Part shown: in pieces, positions 54,301-61,316 of the stretch
Layout: each line of letters begins with the position of its first letter
Numbering within the stretch: the first letter of the stretch is position 1
Assembly (NCBI RefSeq): GCF_004768545.1
Contig: NZ_CP038637.1
Coordinates: 1 to 64,000 of the forward strand
Length of the DNA stretch: 64,000 nt
Source of the DNA: Cupriavidus oxalaticus
Lineage (GTDB): Bacteria > Pseudomonadota > Gammaproteobacteria > Burkholderiales > Burkholderiaceae
Direction: 5' to 3'
The notes under the pieces: model-generated
Seen by the model: only the letters and a program-made list of their open reading frames with translations
Told to the model about the DNA's origin: nothing
The model's database searches: none
Position numbers and translations under genes: made by a program

Positions 54301-54982
54301 CCCTCAGCGCGAAGAGCGCCTTGCCTTGGAAGGCGATAAGGATGTCGTAGTCCGAGATGGCGTCGAGACCCCGGGTCTGCAACTCATCGTAGCGGTCGGC
54401 CAGAGCTTGCAGTGTCTGGCGCTTCTGGCCGAGGAGCTGCTGCAGGGCCTCCCCTCTTGCCGCCGCATCTTCCGGCAGCGTAAGTCCGGCCAGCGCTCTC
54501 TCGAGTACCTCGTCGGTGTGGCTTCGCGTCTGGGCGAGCAGAGCCCCGCTACTTGGGAAATCCGCAAGCACGCCGGCAATTTGTTCTGGCGTTGCCTCGT
54601 CGCGGGCGCGGCGTGCCTGCTCGTCACGACTGGGATGGTTTCCTGCGTCCGCGGCCTTCGCTATCAGGTCGTCCAGCTGGAAGTCGGCGTTTGCAAGGTC
54701 CAGATCCTCGTAACCCACGAGGAAGGTTGTGGTGTCAAACTCGCGAACGTCGCGAGCGGGGTCGAAACCCGGAAACCACTTTCGCAGGTCGCTCGTCTTG
54801 AACGAGGGGACGCTTCCGAGCCACACATTGTCCTGCAGCTTTGTGAAGCCGAACTGCGAAAGATCGCTCCGGATGTAGTTGCGCACTGCCAGGCGATATC
54901 CGCCGTCCGGTGGGCATCCGGTTGCAATGAGCATTTCTGCGCCATCGTAGCGCGAAAGATCGACCCAGCGACGCACGGCCAT
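48362..54982 (-). CDS. 2206-aa large polyvalent protein (TGT/DpdA-like and zincin domains)
   Basis: Residues 1-110 repeat the N-terminal module of the methylase-helicase (RRWVDLSRYDGAEML...). Coiled coils and beta-rich repeats follow to about 760. Residues about 770-985 look like a tRNA-guanine transglycosylase-type barrel: VFVDSGAFGLF near 805, MLVMPDVVGDQAASLDLVKQ, FIVGIPSNAA and HILGALADSRLAP near 947. DpdA proteins of this family insert deazaguanines into DNA as anti-restriction marks. Near 1563 is the LPD block EKIGGARKDFYSSAL. Near 1888 AHEWWHAFDDYVG gives an HExxH zinc site of the LPD1 type, followed near 2129 by ARAFESYVQDQ. It ends LRPKAA. Such proteins on phages and plasmids are thought to be delivered with DNA. 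Activities are predictions. Confidence 0.75.
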   Translation of the reverse strand: MAVRRWVDLSRYDGAEMLIATGCPPDGGYRLAVRNYIRSDLSQFGFTKLQDNVWLGSVPSFKTSDLRKWFPGFDPARDVREFDTTTFLVGYEDLDLANADFQLDDLIAKAADAGNHPSRDEQARRARDEATPEQIAGVLADFPSSGALLAQTRSHTDEVLERALAGLTLPEDAAARGEALQQLLGQKRQTLQALADRYDELQTRGLDAISDYDILIAFQGKALFALRGSLNYQRSLINDELDQVLALTVAAREAEAQVQAEAEARQRSGRELVASKGDVLVDENGENAWRVKHDVPTDNPFIVYVTVNRDQLGERTKSVTADEFRTRVAENEAFRAKASDRTHENKTPGTNLQWATLGEWVKGWRALDRRAASTKRHEQLQSHVQALASKVDVITSEAKESVLVAAKRLIEQLQPPRGTREDHPTTEILHRVGTKLNQVRNAARDAHYQERLATAKAIGQANGMQKPEYSDGSSWEKGSRSDDTYVELRVYSPLHSGKTKYSVVRFFGGEYASGTYDTPGQADEALKAQARAEFEAIGDPTERAKARIAAADQVAKAAGLMPSGEVGCDWEHPSRSDRLSLSAHAGPGTTSVFTVSRLKDGDYEYSKHDDLADAESVLAQWSREADTDDQLDDDTKAARLRQFAIAMRSLGLEMDGLNPRSWSVDLGSGHEVHAELDANSTTIQVRRLAWEEWVEEWEGPYSAEATRQVGDFVRRAMEAPATEDDAEAEEASEQDWRAKVLQERVSRRVTALQERVSRFASGMSRAKDFHPAARAEHGVGVDIGELSDVAMRELADRIVNMRAQVFVDSGAFGLFKRGLKSGDVRPMDFDAVLKKYEQLQRYIAEANPSEEKITPPMLVMPDVVGDQAASLDLVKQYRDWIKVETEFQVSRPVVPLQRGDLSLSEAYARVVEILGSDRFIVGIPSNAAAITPDEFVAFLRESKPKAVHILGALADSRLAPRLQQIVEAGVDADIEVSADANILRSKILTKDAPADGRAARIEKVLSQAAIQADLAQAQRAKEREADVRDAAGTTTEDLDAAVEAAQAASSFADAGFSVEADGRFRKVLFRGKHVCSVEGKLTRGVLLAALQGNAEAERQRVDVLLEVASIRRSEHSGFRGLTDAVANADFFLSQYAREKPELAKSAAAAWLGQPEHYSAVSGLSPDRVRQLGNYLFAQHKIAMANQEAERSRALAHEAAPQPDSQLAGDAGSEAERITHWAEMFGAIKYKLATDPEWQASAASQVSGETPDAAVMEQRAKLVLEAAVSLFQTDKASVEDYAELVRIWDEHPAAFAGLVSVLLASEPKAALWRERTADLEENERYRCGHWTSVPDTLVSSEALANTLAAAYRGVDLDNHYQVVQSGDDWCVEIRFRGTDQYDIYRNDLDHFREQGTLETAGLFEFIRTDTRLQAGEFERLLAYAGFESDADAEDGGHRLSEDEARAAAVAYVAFLMRHERLAVPESVMPGIYKGHSFQAWAGAGAGVLAKHLMVDAPLGHQFPLASLWKEAQAAIESEKSAAVAAQDREAADDALTEEQPVRRRRSAKNPDAARERIEDAGEKIGGARKDFYSSALRVEDLADMNDREKLELVTKDNVWPSRSLADYRESGVDARVALFVQTMRREFPAAPKQLDHVEIYVDMARKLQDLSVRIKTKDDLSAFEDGLVSAGLLVREERPHGTSRSMPTEYGEMLYAASRSGFRFVNRYLFDAEDGYRAAAYPYHSKQFKIGDEWQRPRDMDSEGFYDFLEAQRQQTAEKRKQTMENRESGDADKQALARPHLAKVIRDGLPDERRGRNIAPDDLLNDFGFRACEFGNWLPDTERQDVLNRAYDALCTLARVLDVEKQALSLDGTLALAFGSRGVGRALAHYECARKVINLTRLRGAGALAHEWWHAFDDYVGEKLKAEASEKRAAMAPTLTNSYFASELFLAVQRGRRRGDFKTAIYANWNKLPADMEEMRPLLKLVDSISTRAWSDEEVLRAVQNDLAKEERALLTSLENILLAAQPGASMEIVKQTSRKYLDQLRLEANDPDARKCVWAKHPLQEALRELPVVGLTGKAKADHDIRLMVLGKHIRGYIQSYALCSEDALRRECSYAQNRTYTQYAVSAQHFDKKKAQPYWSQMRELTARAFESYVQDQIEENGWREDYLVHGTEESAHDMRPHSAYPTGRDRVTINTAMKDFLDVARTKFEMAPQASQTLRPKAA

Positions 54983-54984
54983 GA

Positions 54985-55212
54985 CTACCCCCTCATGCCG
55001 AGAGGCCGCACGCGCTGAACGGCCTTGCTAGCCTCAACGCTCTTGAGAACTGGCTCGAGCTTCGCGGAGATCGAATCGAAATAGTCCGCTGCCTTCTGCA
55101 GGTTATCCCGGCTTGGCGTGATACCGAGTGCGCCGTAGCGGCTCAACCGCACCAGATTCCGTCCCGCTTGCTGCAGCTTGCGGGTGAGTTCGACGTTTTC
55201 GTCCAGGGACAT
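54985..55212 (-). CDS. Small helical protein
   Basis: 75 aa, two bases upstream of the polyvalent gene. It is helical (ELTRKLQQAGRNLVRLSRYG) and ends RVRPLGMRG, reminiscent of the shared tail. No family was recognised. Confidence 0.55.
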   Translation of the reverse strand: MSLDENVELTRKLQQAGRNLVRLSRYGALGITPSRDNLQKAADYFDSISAKLEPVLKSVEASKAVQRVRPLGMRG

Positions 55213-55224
55213 GATGTTTGCTTC

Positions 55225-55653
55225 TTAGGTATTGTGAACTTCGTGCAACTCTTCTTCTAACGCGGGGTCTACGATGAAGGTTTCGTCCTCCGGGTCAAAC
55301 AAGGAGGAGTCGTCTTCGATGCGCAGTGCACTCGCGCTCCGGATGCATGTCCGAAGCAGCCGAATGACGCTGTCTTCGGTGTATGGCTGCCCTGTCAGAG
55401 AATGCGTGCGTGATCCCGCATCAAGGCCAAATCTCGGGTAGATGGTCCCGTGGACGCCGAGATAGCAGGAGAACTCGATGACGTCACCGCTAAGGCGCAA
55501 CGTCGCGACTTCGCTGTCGCTGTGAGAACCGACCAGGTCGACAGAGCCCATTGCTTGGTTGGCGAGAAGCAGCAGCGACGACGCTCGCTCTCCCGCCAGA
55601 TCCGCGATCATGGAAAGGTACTTTGTCTTCGCAATCGTCGCGATGGCGTTCAT
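55225..55653 (-). CDS. Hypothetical protein
   Basis: 142 aa, 12 bp upstream of the 55212 gene. Alpha/beta with an acidic C-terminus (FDPEDETFIVDPALEEELHE). It directly abuts the topoisomerase fragment. No family was recognised. Confidence 0.55.
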   Translation of the reverse strand: MNAIATIAKTKYLSMIADLAGERASSLLLLANQAMGSVDLVGSHSDSEVATLRLSGDVIEFSCYLGVHGTIYPRFGLDAGSRTHSLTGQPYTEDSVIRLLRTCIRSASALRIEDDSSLFDPEDETFIVDPALEEELHEVHNT

Positions 55654-55654
55654 G

Positions 55655-56293
55655 TCAGTCGATCCATGTAGTGTGTTTGCATGCCGGGTAAGCGGAGCAA
55701 CTCACCAGCTTCTTCCCAGAGGCCAGGCGTCGGCCTGTCATCGTTCCCTTGCCGCACTTCGGACAAGCAACACCATGCCCTGGCAAGGATTGATCGATCT
55801 CAGAGCGGGGCTTTGTATCCGCGTCTTGTTGTGCGCCCATCTTTGAGAGATCGAACTTGACCCCCTTCATGCCATCGACCAGTGCGCGACACATTTTGCG
55901 GATCATGTCGTCAAAGCTCGCGGCGGGCATCTTGCCTTCTGCAATGAGCCCCAGCGCCATCTCCCATTTCGCGGTGGTGACGGGGTCCCTGAGTTCCGGT
56001 GGCAGCTTCTCGATCAACTCGATGCCTGCGTCAGTCGGATGCAATTCGCCCTTCACGGCCTTGAGGTAGCCGCGTGCCTTCAATGTTTCGATGATCGCGT
56101 CACGGGTCCGCTCGGTACCGATCCCCCTGGTGTCCCGCAGAATGCGGCGATCCGCCTCGTTAGTAACGAAGCGGTGAATGTTGGTCATCGCCGAGATCAA
56201 CGTGCCATCGTTGTATCGCCGCGGAGGCGTCGTCTCGGCTGCGCGCAGACGGGCGCGGCCTCCTGAAAGCCGCTGCCCTACCGTGTATGTCAT
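55655..56293 (-). CDS. topB: Topoisomerase III, C-terminal half with zinc ribbon
   Basis: 212 aa. It begins just before the conserved topo III block YNDGTLISAMTNIHRFV and continues with GIGTERTRDAIIETLKARGY, LHPTDAGIELIEKLP and TTAKWEMALGLIAEGKMP, the known sequence of the C-terminal part of type IA topoisomerase III. A four-Cys ribbon ends it (CPKCGKGTMTG, then CSAYPACKHT). There is no Toprim or catalytic Tyr here; they are in the gene at 12878-14314 on the other strand. The two pieces join without overlap, so it is a split enzyme. The last residues overlap the next start by four bases. Confidence 0.9.
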   Translation of the reverse strand: MTYTVGQRLSGGRARLRAAETTPPRRYNDGTLISAMTNIHRFVTNEADRRILRDTRGIGTERTRDAIIETLKARGYLKAVKGELHPTDAGIELIEKLPPELRDPVTTAKWEMALGLIAEGKMPAASFDDMIRKMCRALVDGMKGVKFDLSKMGAQQDADTKPRSEIDQSLPGHGVACPKCGKGTMTGRRLASGKKLVSCSAYPACKHTTWID

Positions 56294-56808
56294 GAGTGGC
56301 CGGGGTTAGCGGAGTCGTCAAAACGCTGAGATTGATCCGTGGCCGAATCGCGCTTGGGGCGGGCGATACGCGCTTGCCGAAAGCCCAACTGCTTGTGCAG
56401 GTCCGGATCGCACTCGTCAGTCACGTACACGGCCACCGGCTCGGCGTCCTCAATTCGCTGCTCGTCTTCGTTGAGCGGGTTGAAGAGGATGGTGTCGAAG
56501 TACACGTCGCCACCGTCTCCGCGTTGGTTGACCACGCTCCCCAGCGCAACCGTGCGGCGCCCCATCTCGCCCGACGCCTGGTCCGTATAGCTGGCGGTCA
56601 GCGAGATGACCACTCCCTCGCCGTCGCGACGGGCATTGATGAAGCCAAATACATGCTGGCGTCCCTGCCCGAGCAGGTCGATATACCCCGAGAAGGCAGC
56701 CCGGCTATTCGGGTTGGTGTTCTTGTAGAACGCCGCCTTCTCGAACCACTTCTCCCCGATTTTGCGGACACAGCGCAGGATGGGCTGCGGGCCTTGGTCG
56801 TACGACAT
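56290..56808 (-). CDS. Hypothetical protein, possible ssDNA- or DUF736-like
   Basis: 172 aa. First gene behind operator site 6. Beta-rich with repeated strands (YIDLLGQGRQHVFGFINARR, GVVISLTASYTD) and a disordered, charged end. The layout is faintly like DUF736 or small single-strand-binding proteins, but I see no defining motif. Confidence 0.55.
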   Translation of the reverse strand: MSYDQGPQPILRCVRKIGEKWFEKAAFYKNTNPNSRAAFSGYIDLLGQGRQHVFGFINARRDGEGVVISLTASYTDQASGEMGRRTVALGSVVNQRGDGGDVYFDTILFNPLNEDEQRIEDAEPVAVYVTDECDPDLHKQLGFRQARIARPKRDSATDQSQRFDDSANPGHS

Positions 56809-56866
56809 AGCGATTCCCCGAAGTCGATTTGGAAGGGCATCGCTCGCGGCACGCGGCTATCCCTTG

Positions 56867-56886
56867 CGTATCATGCACACGATACA
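56867..56886. promoter_or_regulatory. Backbone operator site 6
   Basis: CGTATC-N8-GATACA lies 58 bp before the 56808 start, and heads the operon with the topoisomerase half and the polyvalent protein. Confidence 0.75.
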
Positions 56887-56960
56887 GAATGTAATCAAAA
56901 TATAGCCGTTTGCCTGTTGACTGTCTAGGGATCAGCCTGCTGAGAACATCTCCAGGCGGT

Positions 56961-57350
56961 TTATTGCATCTTTTGGACGACAGGTCGGGGGTGTTGACGG
57001 CCTTGGAGCCGGCGGATCAAGATGCGTCCTGCAACCACCAGAAGGCACGCTGCGAGACCAGAAACCATCGCCATGCGGTCCCTTACTGTCTCGGAGAACG
57101 TCCCCGGGGCTGGTGCCGGCTTGGCCTGGGCAAGTGCCTGAGCGCGCATCGCGCGCAGGCGCCCCTTCGTCGGATCCGGCTCACGCATGAGACCTTCGCG
57201 TAAGGCGGTGGCAGCGGATGGGTAGCCCCCCACGCTGGCGACAACCCATAGGATCTCCTCCTCGCTGGCCGGCAGATTGTCGCGGACCGACATCGTCAGT
57301 GTCAGCGCGACGAGTGCGCATAAGGCGATGCCTTTGACATTCTTCTTCAA
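56961..57350 (-). CDS. Two-segment membrane protein
   Basis: 129 aa with an N-terminal hydrophobic stretch (IALCALVALTLTMSV), a Pro/Ala-rich middle and a second membrane helix (MAMVSGLAACLLVVAGRILI), then basic residues. Start overlaps the upstream stop by four bases. Probably a small inner-membrane part of the same operon. Confidence 0.55.
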   Translation of the reverse strand: MKKNVKGIALCALVALTLTMSVRDNLPASEEEILWVVASVGGYPSAATALREGLMREPDPTKGRLRAMRAQALAQAKPAPAPGTFSETVRDRMAMVSGLAACLLVVAGRILIRRLQGRQHPRPVVQKMQ

Positions 57351-57634
57351 CTAAGGCTCTCCAAAGGAGTGCACTCGGCTTCCACCGCTGCGGGGCACAC
57401 GAGGAGCAAGCCGCCACCTCGCGATGGCTTCATGGCTACAAAGACGACGAAGGCGGGACAGCGCAGCGCGCGAACGCAGCTCCGCGCAGTGATCTGCCCT
57501 TTGAACATGGCTTGAACGACGTTCCAGGTACGCCGAGCCCTAAACCAAAGAGATCTCTCGCGCCATAGCGCGCGCTTCTCCTCTTCCGAATCACATTCGC
57601 CAACGAGTTGGTGATCAATTTCATTGATCAGCAT
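57347..57634 (-). CDS. Small hypothetical protein
   Basis: 95 aa from ATG 57634 (AAAGGAAC upstream); the longer open frame overlaps the HU gene. A hydrophobic, Cys-containing second half (CPAFVVFVAMKPS, GLLLVCPAAVEAEC). Possibly membrane-associated. Confidence 0.5.
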   Translation of the reverse strand: MLINEIDHQLVGECDSEEEKRALWRERSLWFRARRTWNVVQAMFKGQITARSCVRALRCPAFVVFVAMKPSRGGGLLLVCPAAVEAECTPLESLS

Positions 57635-57782
57635 CTTGTTCCTTTCGCGGTTACTGGCGCTCCCTAGGCAATGGATCTCCCTCATGGTCTCGCCGAGTGG
57701 TGGAGCATTCTGTACCCAACCCCTGACGCCTGATTCTTGCCGCTGCTTCGCTTCCGCAGGGATCAGGCGTCCACCCGCGTGG

Positions 57783-58061
57783 TTATTTGTTGACGGCATC
57801 CTTGAACTTCTGGCCCGCCTTGAACTTCACGGTCTTGGCCGCGCTAACCTTAATTTCCTCGCCAGTCTGAGGGTTGCGCGCCATACGTTCGGCGCGGTCG
57901 CCCTTGCTGAAGCTGCCGAATCCGATCAAGTTCAAGGTGTCACCCTTGGCCACGGCGTCCATGATGCTGTTGAGGGTAACGTTCAGTGCCTGTTCCGCTT
58001 TGGCTTTCGTCATACCGTCCACACCAGCAGCGATGGCGTCGATCAATTCGGTTTTCGTCAT
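57783..58061 (-). CDS. hup: HU-type nucleoid protein
   Basis: 92 aa with complete HU features: [37 protein letters not shown] cut here, [12 protein letters not shown] and the end FKDAVNK. The arm contains the RNPQTG loop that inserts into DNA. HU bends DNA and supports replication and recombination; plasmid copies balance the host nucleoid proteins. Behind AGAAGGAG. A partial copy lies at 42469-42596. Confidence 0.95.
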   Translation of the reverse strand: MTKTELIDAIAAGVDGMTKAKAEQALNVTLNSIMDAVAKGDTLNLIGFGSFSKGDRAERMARNPQTGEEIKVSAAKTVKFKAGQKFKDAVNK

Positions 58062-58097
58062 GTATTGCTCCTTCTAAAGTTGATAAGAATTTCAGCT

Positions 58098-59486
58098 CTA
58101 CGCTTCTTCCAACGCCTTGAGTTGAACCTGCATGAACTTCGATGCCGTGGAGCCCACGGAGTCCCTGTACACCGCCATCGTTTTCCATGGCTTGATGAAC
58201 TTCAACACGCTCTCTTCGATGTTGAGCTTTTTGCAGGACGCGCTCCAGTAGTAGCTATCGATGCCTAACAGGATCTTGGTGCCCACTGTTGTGATAACCG
58301 CCTCCGGGAAATGGGACGGTGCTTGCGAAACAACCCATAGCGCCATTCCAAATTTGCGAAGTTCAAGACAAATTTTATTGTAGATGCTGTCGGGGTCGTC
58401 ATCGAAGAGGTTGTGGGCCTCGTCCGCGCCGAGTATCTCCCGCACTTGGGGAACCGGGCCCAGCAGTTTCCGACGACGGGCGATGTACTGCGCTCGGACC
58501 ATGCAAAAGAGCGTCTTTTCTTCTTCCGACAAACTCGTCAGGTCATACGACCAAACCTTGGCGTCGGGATTGAATGGCGGAGGATTCGCATTGAAGATGC
58601 CGCGCGCCTCGAAGTTCTTCAGCCGGTCGATCACACCTTTAAGCGTTTCCTTGCTGTCGTACTTGATAAGGTTGTCGAATTCCAGTCCGTTCTCGATGGA
58701 TGCGATGTACTCGTCTACCTTGTCGCGGAACATTGCGACCGCCGCGTCGAAGTCCTTCTGCGCCTTCTCTTTTTCCTCCGAGGAAAAGGCCTTCTCCTGC
58801 TTCACCTGGGCCCGGTACTTGCGGGCCGCAGCACTGTTCATGGCCTCCAGCGCGCCCACGGCACGGAAGCCGGATTCGCTACCGTTCAAGCCGCCGTACA
58901 TGGCCTTCAGGCGACGCTCCGCAAAGCCAATGGCATCACGCAGCGTCGGGTAGTAGAGGTTCAATTCGCCCCACCGGCGCTGCTCCCAGATCTCGTCACG
59001 CAGCGCTTCGGTCATCTCCTTGCGCACCCAGGTGTCAGGCTGACGTTCATGGATTCCATAAAAGGCGTACAGATCCGTCAGAAGGTTTCGTAGCGTGGCC
59101 TCCTGTCGATCCATCAGCTTGCGAGACGTCTGGTTGATGGTGGAGATCAAGAAATTGATCTGGCGGTTTACGCCGCCCGTTCTGGGGTCCGTATCAAGGA
59201 CTAGCGGGTTGTATCCGTATCTGGTCTCCCCGTCGAACCTGACACGAGACTCTCCTTCGATGATCAGGTCGCCGTGCACGTCGAGGTTGTGGTACCGCTC
59301 GAACTCTTCCCCTGCAGTTGCGACCGCCTCAGCAATCATTTGCTTCAACCGAGTGCTCTTGCCAGTGCCAGACTTTCCACACACGAGTACGTGAGGGTTG
59401 ATGATGCTCGCCGGGTCCCAATAGACGGGCACGTCTTGGGACTGGTGCTTTCGCTTGTAGTCGTCGTAGCCGAGGAAAACTCGCAT
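58098..59486 (-). CDS. HerA/VirB4-type ATPase
   Basis: 462 aa. Walker A VCGKSGTGKSTRLKQM near residue 36 and Walker B EILGADEAHNLFD near 345. It has the typical sensor region (ELRKFGMALWVVSQAPSHF) of HerA/VirB4/VirD4 motor ATPases. There is no membrane segment, unlike VirD4. It may power DNA or protein transfer. The shorter length and the lack of the long VirB4 N-terminal domain argue for an accessory or TraC-like motor. Neighbours are membrane proteins and a bactofilin. Confidence 0.75.
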   Translation of the reverse strand: MRVFLGYDDYKRKHQSQDVPVYWDPASIINPHVLVCGKSGTGKSTRLKQMIAEAVATAGEEFERYHNLDVHGDLIIEGESRVRFDGETRYGYNPLVLDTDPRTGGVNRQINFLISTINQTSRKLMDRQEATLRNLLTDLYAFYGIHERQPDTWVRKEMTEALRDEIWEQRRWGELNLYYPTLRDAIGFAERRLKAMYGGLNGSESGFRAVGALEAMNSAAARKYRAQVKQEKAFSSEEKEKAQKDFDAAVAMFRDKVDEYIASIENGLEFDNLIKYDSKETLKGVIDRLKNFEARGIFNANPPPFNPDAKVWSYDLTSLSEEEKTLFCMVRAQYIARRRKLLGPVPQVREILGADEAHNLFDDDPDSIYNKICLELRKFGMALWVVSQAPSHFPEAVITTVGTKILLGIDSYYWSASCKKLNIEESVLKFIKPWKTMAVYRDSVGSTASKFMQVQLKALEEA

Positions 59487-59525
59487 GATATTGATGCCGA
59501 AGGCGGTGCTGGGTCGCGTGGCTTG

Positions 59526-59774
59526 TTAGCGGCGCAGCGCGTTCCCGGGAAATTTGATGTGAACCAGATAGCGAGGGCCGACAGTCACCAGCATGCCTAA
59601 GGCAGCGACAAGGCACGCGACGGATTTCTGCGCACCGTCAATCCCCATTACGGGAGCAAGGCGGTCAGCGAGATCCTCCGCCGCAATACATAGCCAGACT
59701 GGATGACTCGCCCAGATTGCGAACGACGCAGCAAGCCAGAGGCAAGCAATGACAACGATCCCACGAATCTTCAT
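59526..59774 (-). CDS. Small membrane protein
   Basis: 82 aa with two membrane helices (IVVIACLWLAASFAIWAS and VACLVAALGMLVTVG). Overlaps the bactofilin stop by four bases. It lies between the ATPase and the bactofilin. Unknown. Confidence 0.55.
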   Translation of the reverse strand: MKIRGIVVIACLWLAASFAIWASHPVWLCIAAEDLADRLAPVMGIDGAQKSVACLVAALGMLVTVGPRYLVHIKFPGNALRR

Positions 59775-60466
59775 GCCGTCCGCACTGCCGCTGTGGGGCG
59801 CAGCTCGCTCACGTTGGTGGTCTCGCCGCCTTCGTCCCGATGCATTTCAACCCGCGCATTCGCACCGAGATCGATGCCCAGTTCCTTGACGGGGTCTGGG
59901 TTGGCAGAATGCTCGGCGACGACATTCGGAATCACCATGGTCAGTTTCCCGTCGAGTCGTGCGCCTTCTGCCATTGCCAGCGTGCTGTACCGAATGTCGC
60001 CTCGCACGGCTGCTGCCTCGGTGAGAATCACGCGCTCGGCTTCGATGTCACCTTCTACCTGGCAACTGACGATGACCGCCTTCCCCCGGATGTTCCCATG
60101 CACGCTTGATGTGTGAGTCAGGATGACCTGGTGATCACCAGTGACAGTAATGTTGCCGCGGACAGGGCCTTGAAAGACGACGTTCTCGCCAATCTCGATT
60201 TCACCGACAACGGTCATTGAGGCGGGTATCAGCGTGTGGACTACCTCTGTTCCATCCACGCCTGGAATCTTCACCTTGGTCGGGATCGCCGGAACGAGCG
60301 CCTTGCCCGCTTCCGGCTGAGCGGCATGCGGCGACGCAGCGAGCGGCGTGCGCCCTTGCTGGCGCTCTGCATCCTGGATCGATTTCATCGGCAGTTCCGC
60401 GGGCTTCTTGCGTACGATGCCCGCAGATAGGAGGATGCGCGTGAGGATGGGAGGATTGCTTTGCAT
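59771..60466 (-). CDS. Bactofilin-type polymer-forming protein
   Basis: 231 aa from ATG 60466 (GAGG upstream). Residues about 70-190 are an uninterrupted run of short strands with the bactofilin repeat (VVGEIEIGENVVFQGPVRGN, VHGNIRGKAVIVSCQVEGDI, AAVRGDIRYSTLAM). Bactofilins polymerise on the membrane without nucleotides and place other proteins in the envelope. In a plasmid transfer operon such a scaffold is unusual. The N-terminal tail has the basic, Pro-rich form seen in other members. Confidence 0.8.
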   Translation of the reverse strand: MQSNPPILTRILLSAGIVRKKPAELPMKSIQDAERQQGRTPLAASPHAAQPEAGKALVPAIPTKVKIPGVDGTEVVHTLIPASMTVVGEIEIGENVVFQGPVRGNITVTGDHQVILTHTSSVHGNIRGKAVIVSCQVEGDIEAERVILTEAAAVRGDIRYSTLAMAEGARLDGKLTMVIPNVVAEHSANPDPVKELGIDLGANARVEMHRDEGGETTNVSELRPTAAVRTA

Positions 60467-60473
60467 ACTGGCC

Positions 60474-61172
60474 TCAGTTCGGCACGTTGACAATGCGCTT
60501 GTCCGTTACGACCGTGCGCGATTGAGGATCAACAGCGACGAGCAGTTCGCCACTGGGAAGGCGGTGGCCGACTGGGTGCCGCGCGCCGGCTATCACGACA
60601 GATTCTTTGTCGAATGCGCTGATTCCGCTCTTCTCGGCGGTCATGAACTCAACGGGTAGAGCACTCACATCAACTTTCGCGGCCTTGGCTGTGGCCACCG
60701 TCTTTCGTGCCGCCTGCGTGGATACGGTGATCTCTTCCTTGCCCTTCTGGGTTGTCGCCTTCGACAGGGACGCCAGAAGCGTTTCCAGATCGGCCAGGGT
60801 TCGTTCTGCCTCGGCCAGCCGCACATTCTGCGCTTCTGCCGTCGCACGCAATGCTGCAAGCATGACGGTTGACGTGGCCTCTCGCTGAGCTTCACGAGGA
60901 GACTCCCTCGCATCGGGGTGTACCACCGGACCCGCCGCCTCCCACTTTTCTGGGCTTACTAGGGGTTGAGGTGTCCGAGTTTGCGCCTCTCGCAAGTCGG
61001 GACTTGCAGCCCAAGGCCAGCGCACTACCTGCGAATCGATGGACAGGTATCCCGCTATGCCAACACACAGGAGGATCACCAGAAGTACCCTTCCTGAAGC
61101 GGTCATCTCATACCCAGCTGTCTTGACTGCAGACTCTGTTGCCTGCGTCTTCAAATTGCCCTCGATCTCCAT
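60474..61172 (-). CDS. Single-pass membrane protein with periplasmic coiled coil
   Basis: 232 aa from ATG 61172. Membrane helix about 27-45 (RVLLVILLCVGIAGYLSID), then a Pro-rich linker, a coiled coil (EAQNVRLAEAERTLADLETL) and a beta-rich end (GELLVAVDPQSRTVVTDKRI). It resembles TraP/PilP-like bitopic components. First gene behind operator site 7. Confidence 0.6.
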   Translation of the reverse strand: MEIEGNLKTQATESAVKTAGYEMTASGRVLLVILLCVGIAGYLSIDSQVVRWPWAASPDLREAQTRTPQPLVSPEKWEAAGPVVHPDARESPREAQREATSTVMLAALRATAEAQNVRLAEAERTLADLETLLASLSKATTQKGKEEITVSTQAARKTVATAKAAKVDVSALPVEFMTAEKSGISAFDKESVVIAGARHPVGHRLPSGELLVAVDPQSRTVVTDKRIVNVPN

Positions 61173-61192
61173 CTCGCCCCCTTCTGCATCTG

Positions 61193-61212
61193 CGTATCTT
61201 ATATACGATACG
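61193..61212. promoter_or_regulatory. Backbone operator site 7 (perfect)
   Basis: CGTATC-N8-GATACG, both arms perfect, 21 bp upstream of the 61172 start. With site 1 it is the closest match to the consensus. Confidence 0.8.
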
Positions 61213-61316
61213 GAAAACGAATGATGGCAATTATTTGCATACGAGTCAAGAAATGCAGGCCTGAGCGTTGTCGGGCAGCGTCGCAATGGGTCACGAGCTG
61301 CCCGCGCTTCGAATCC

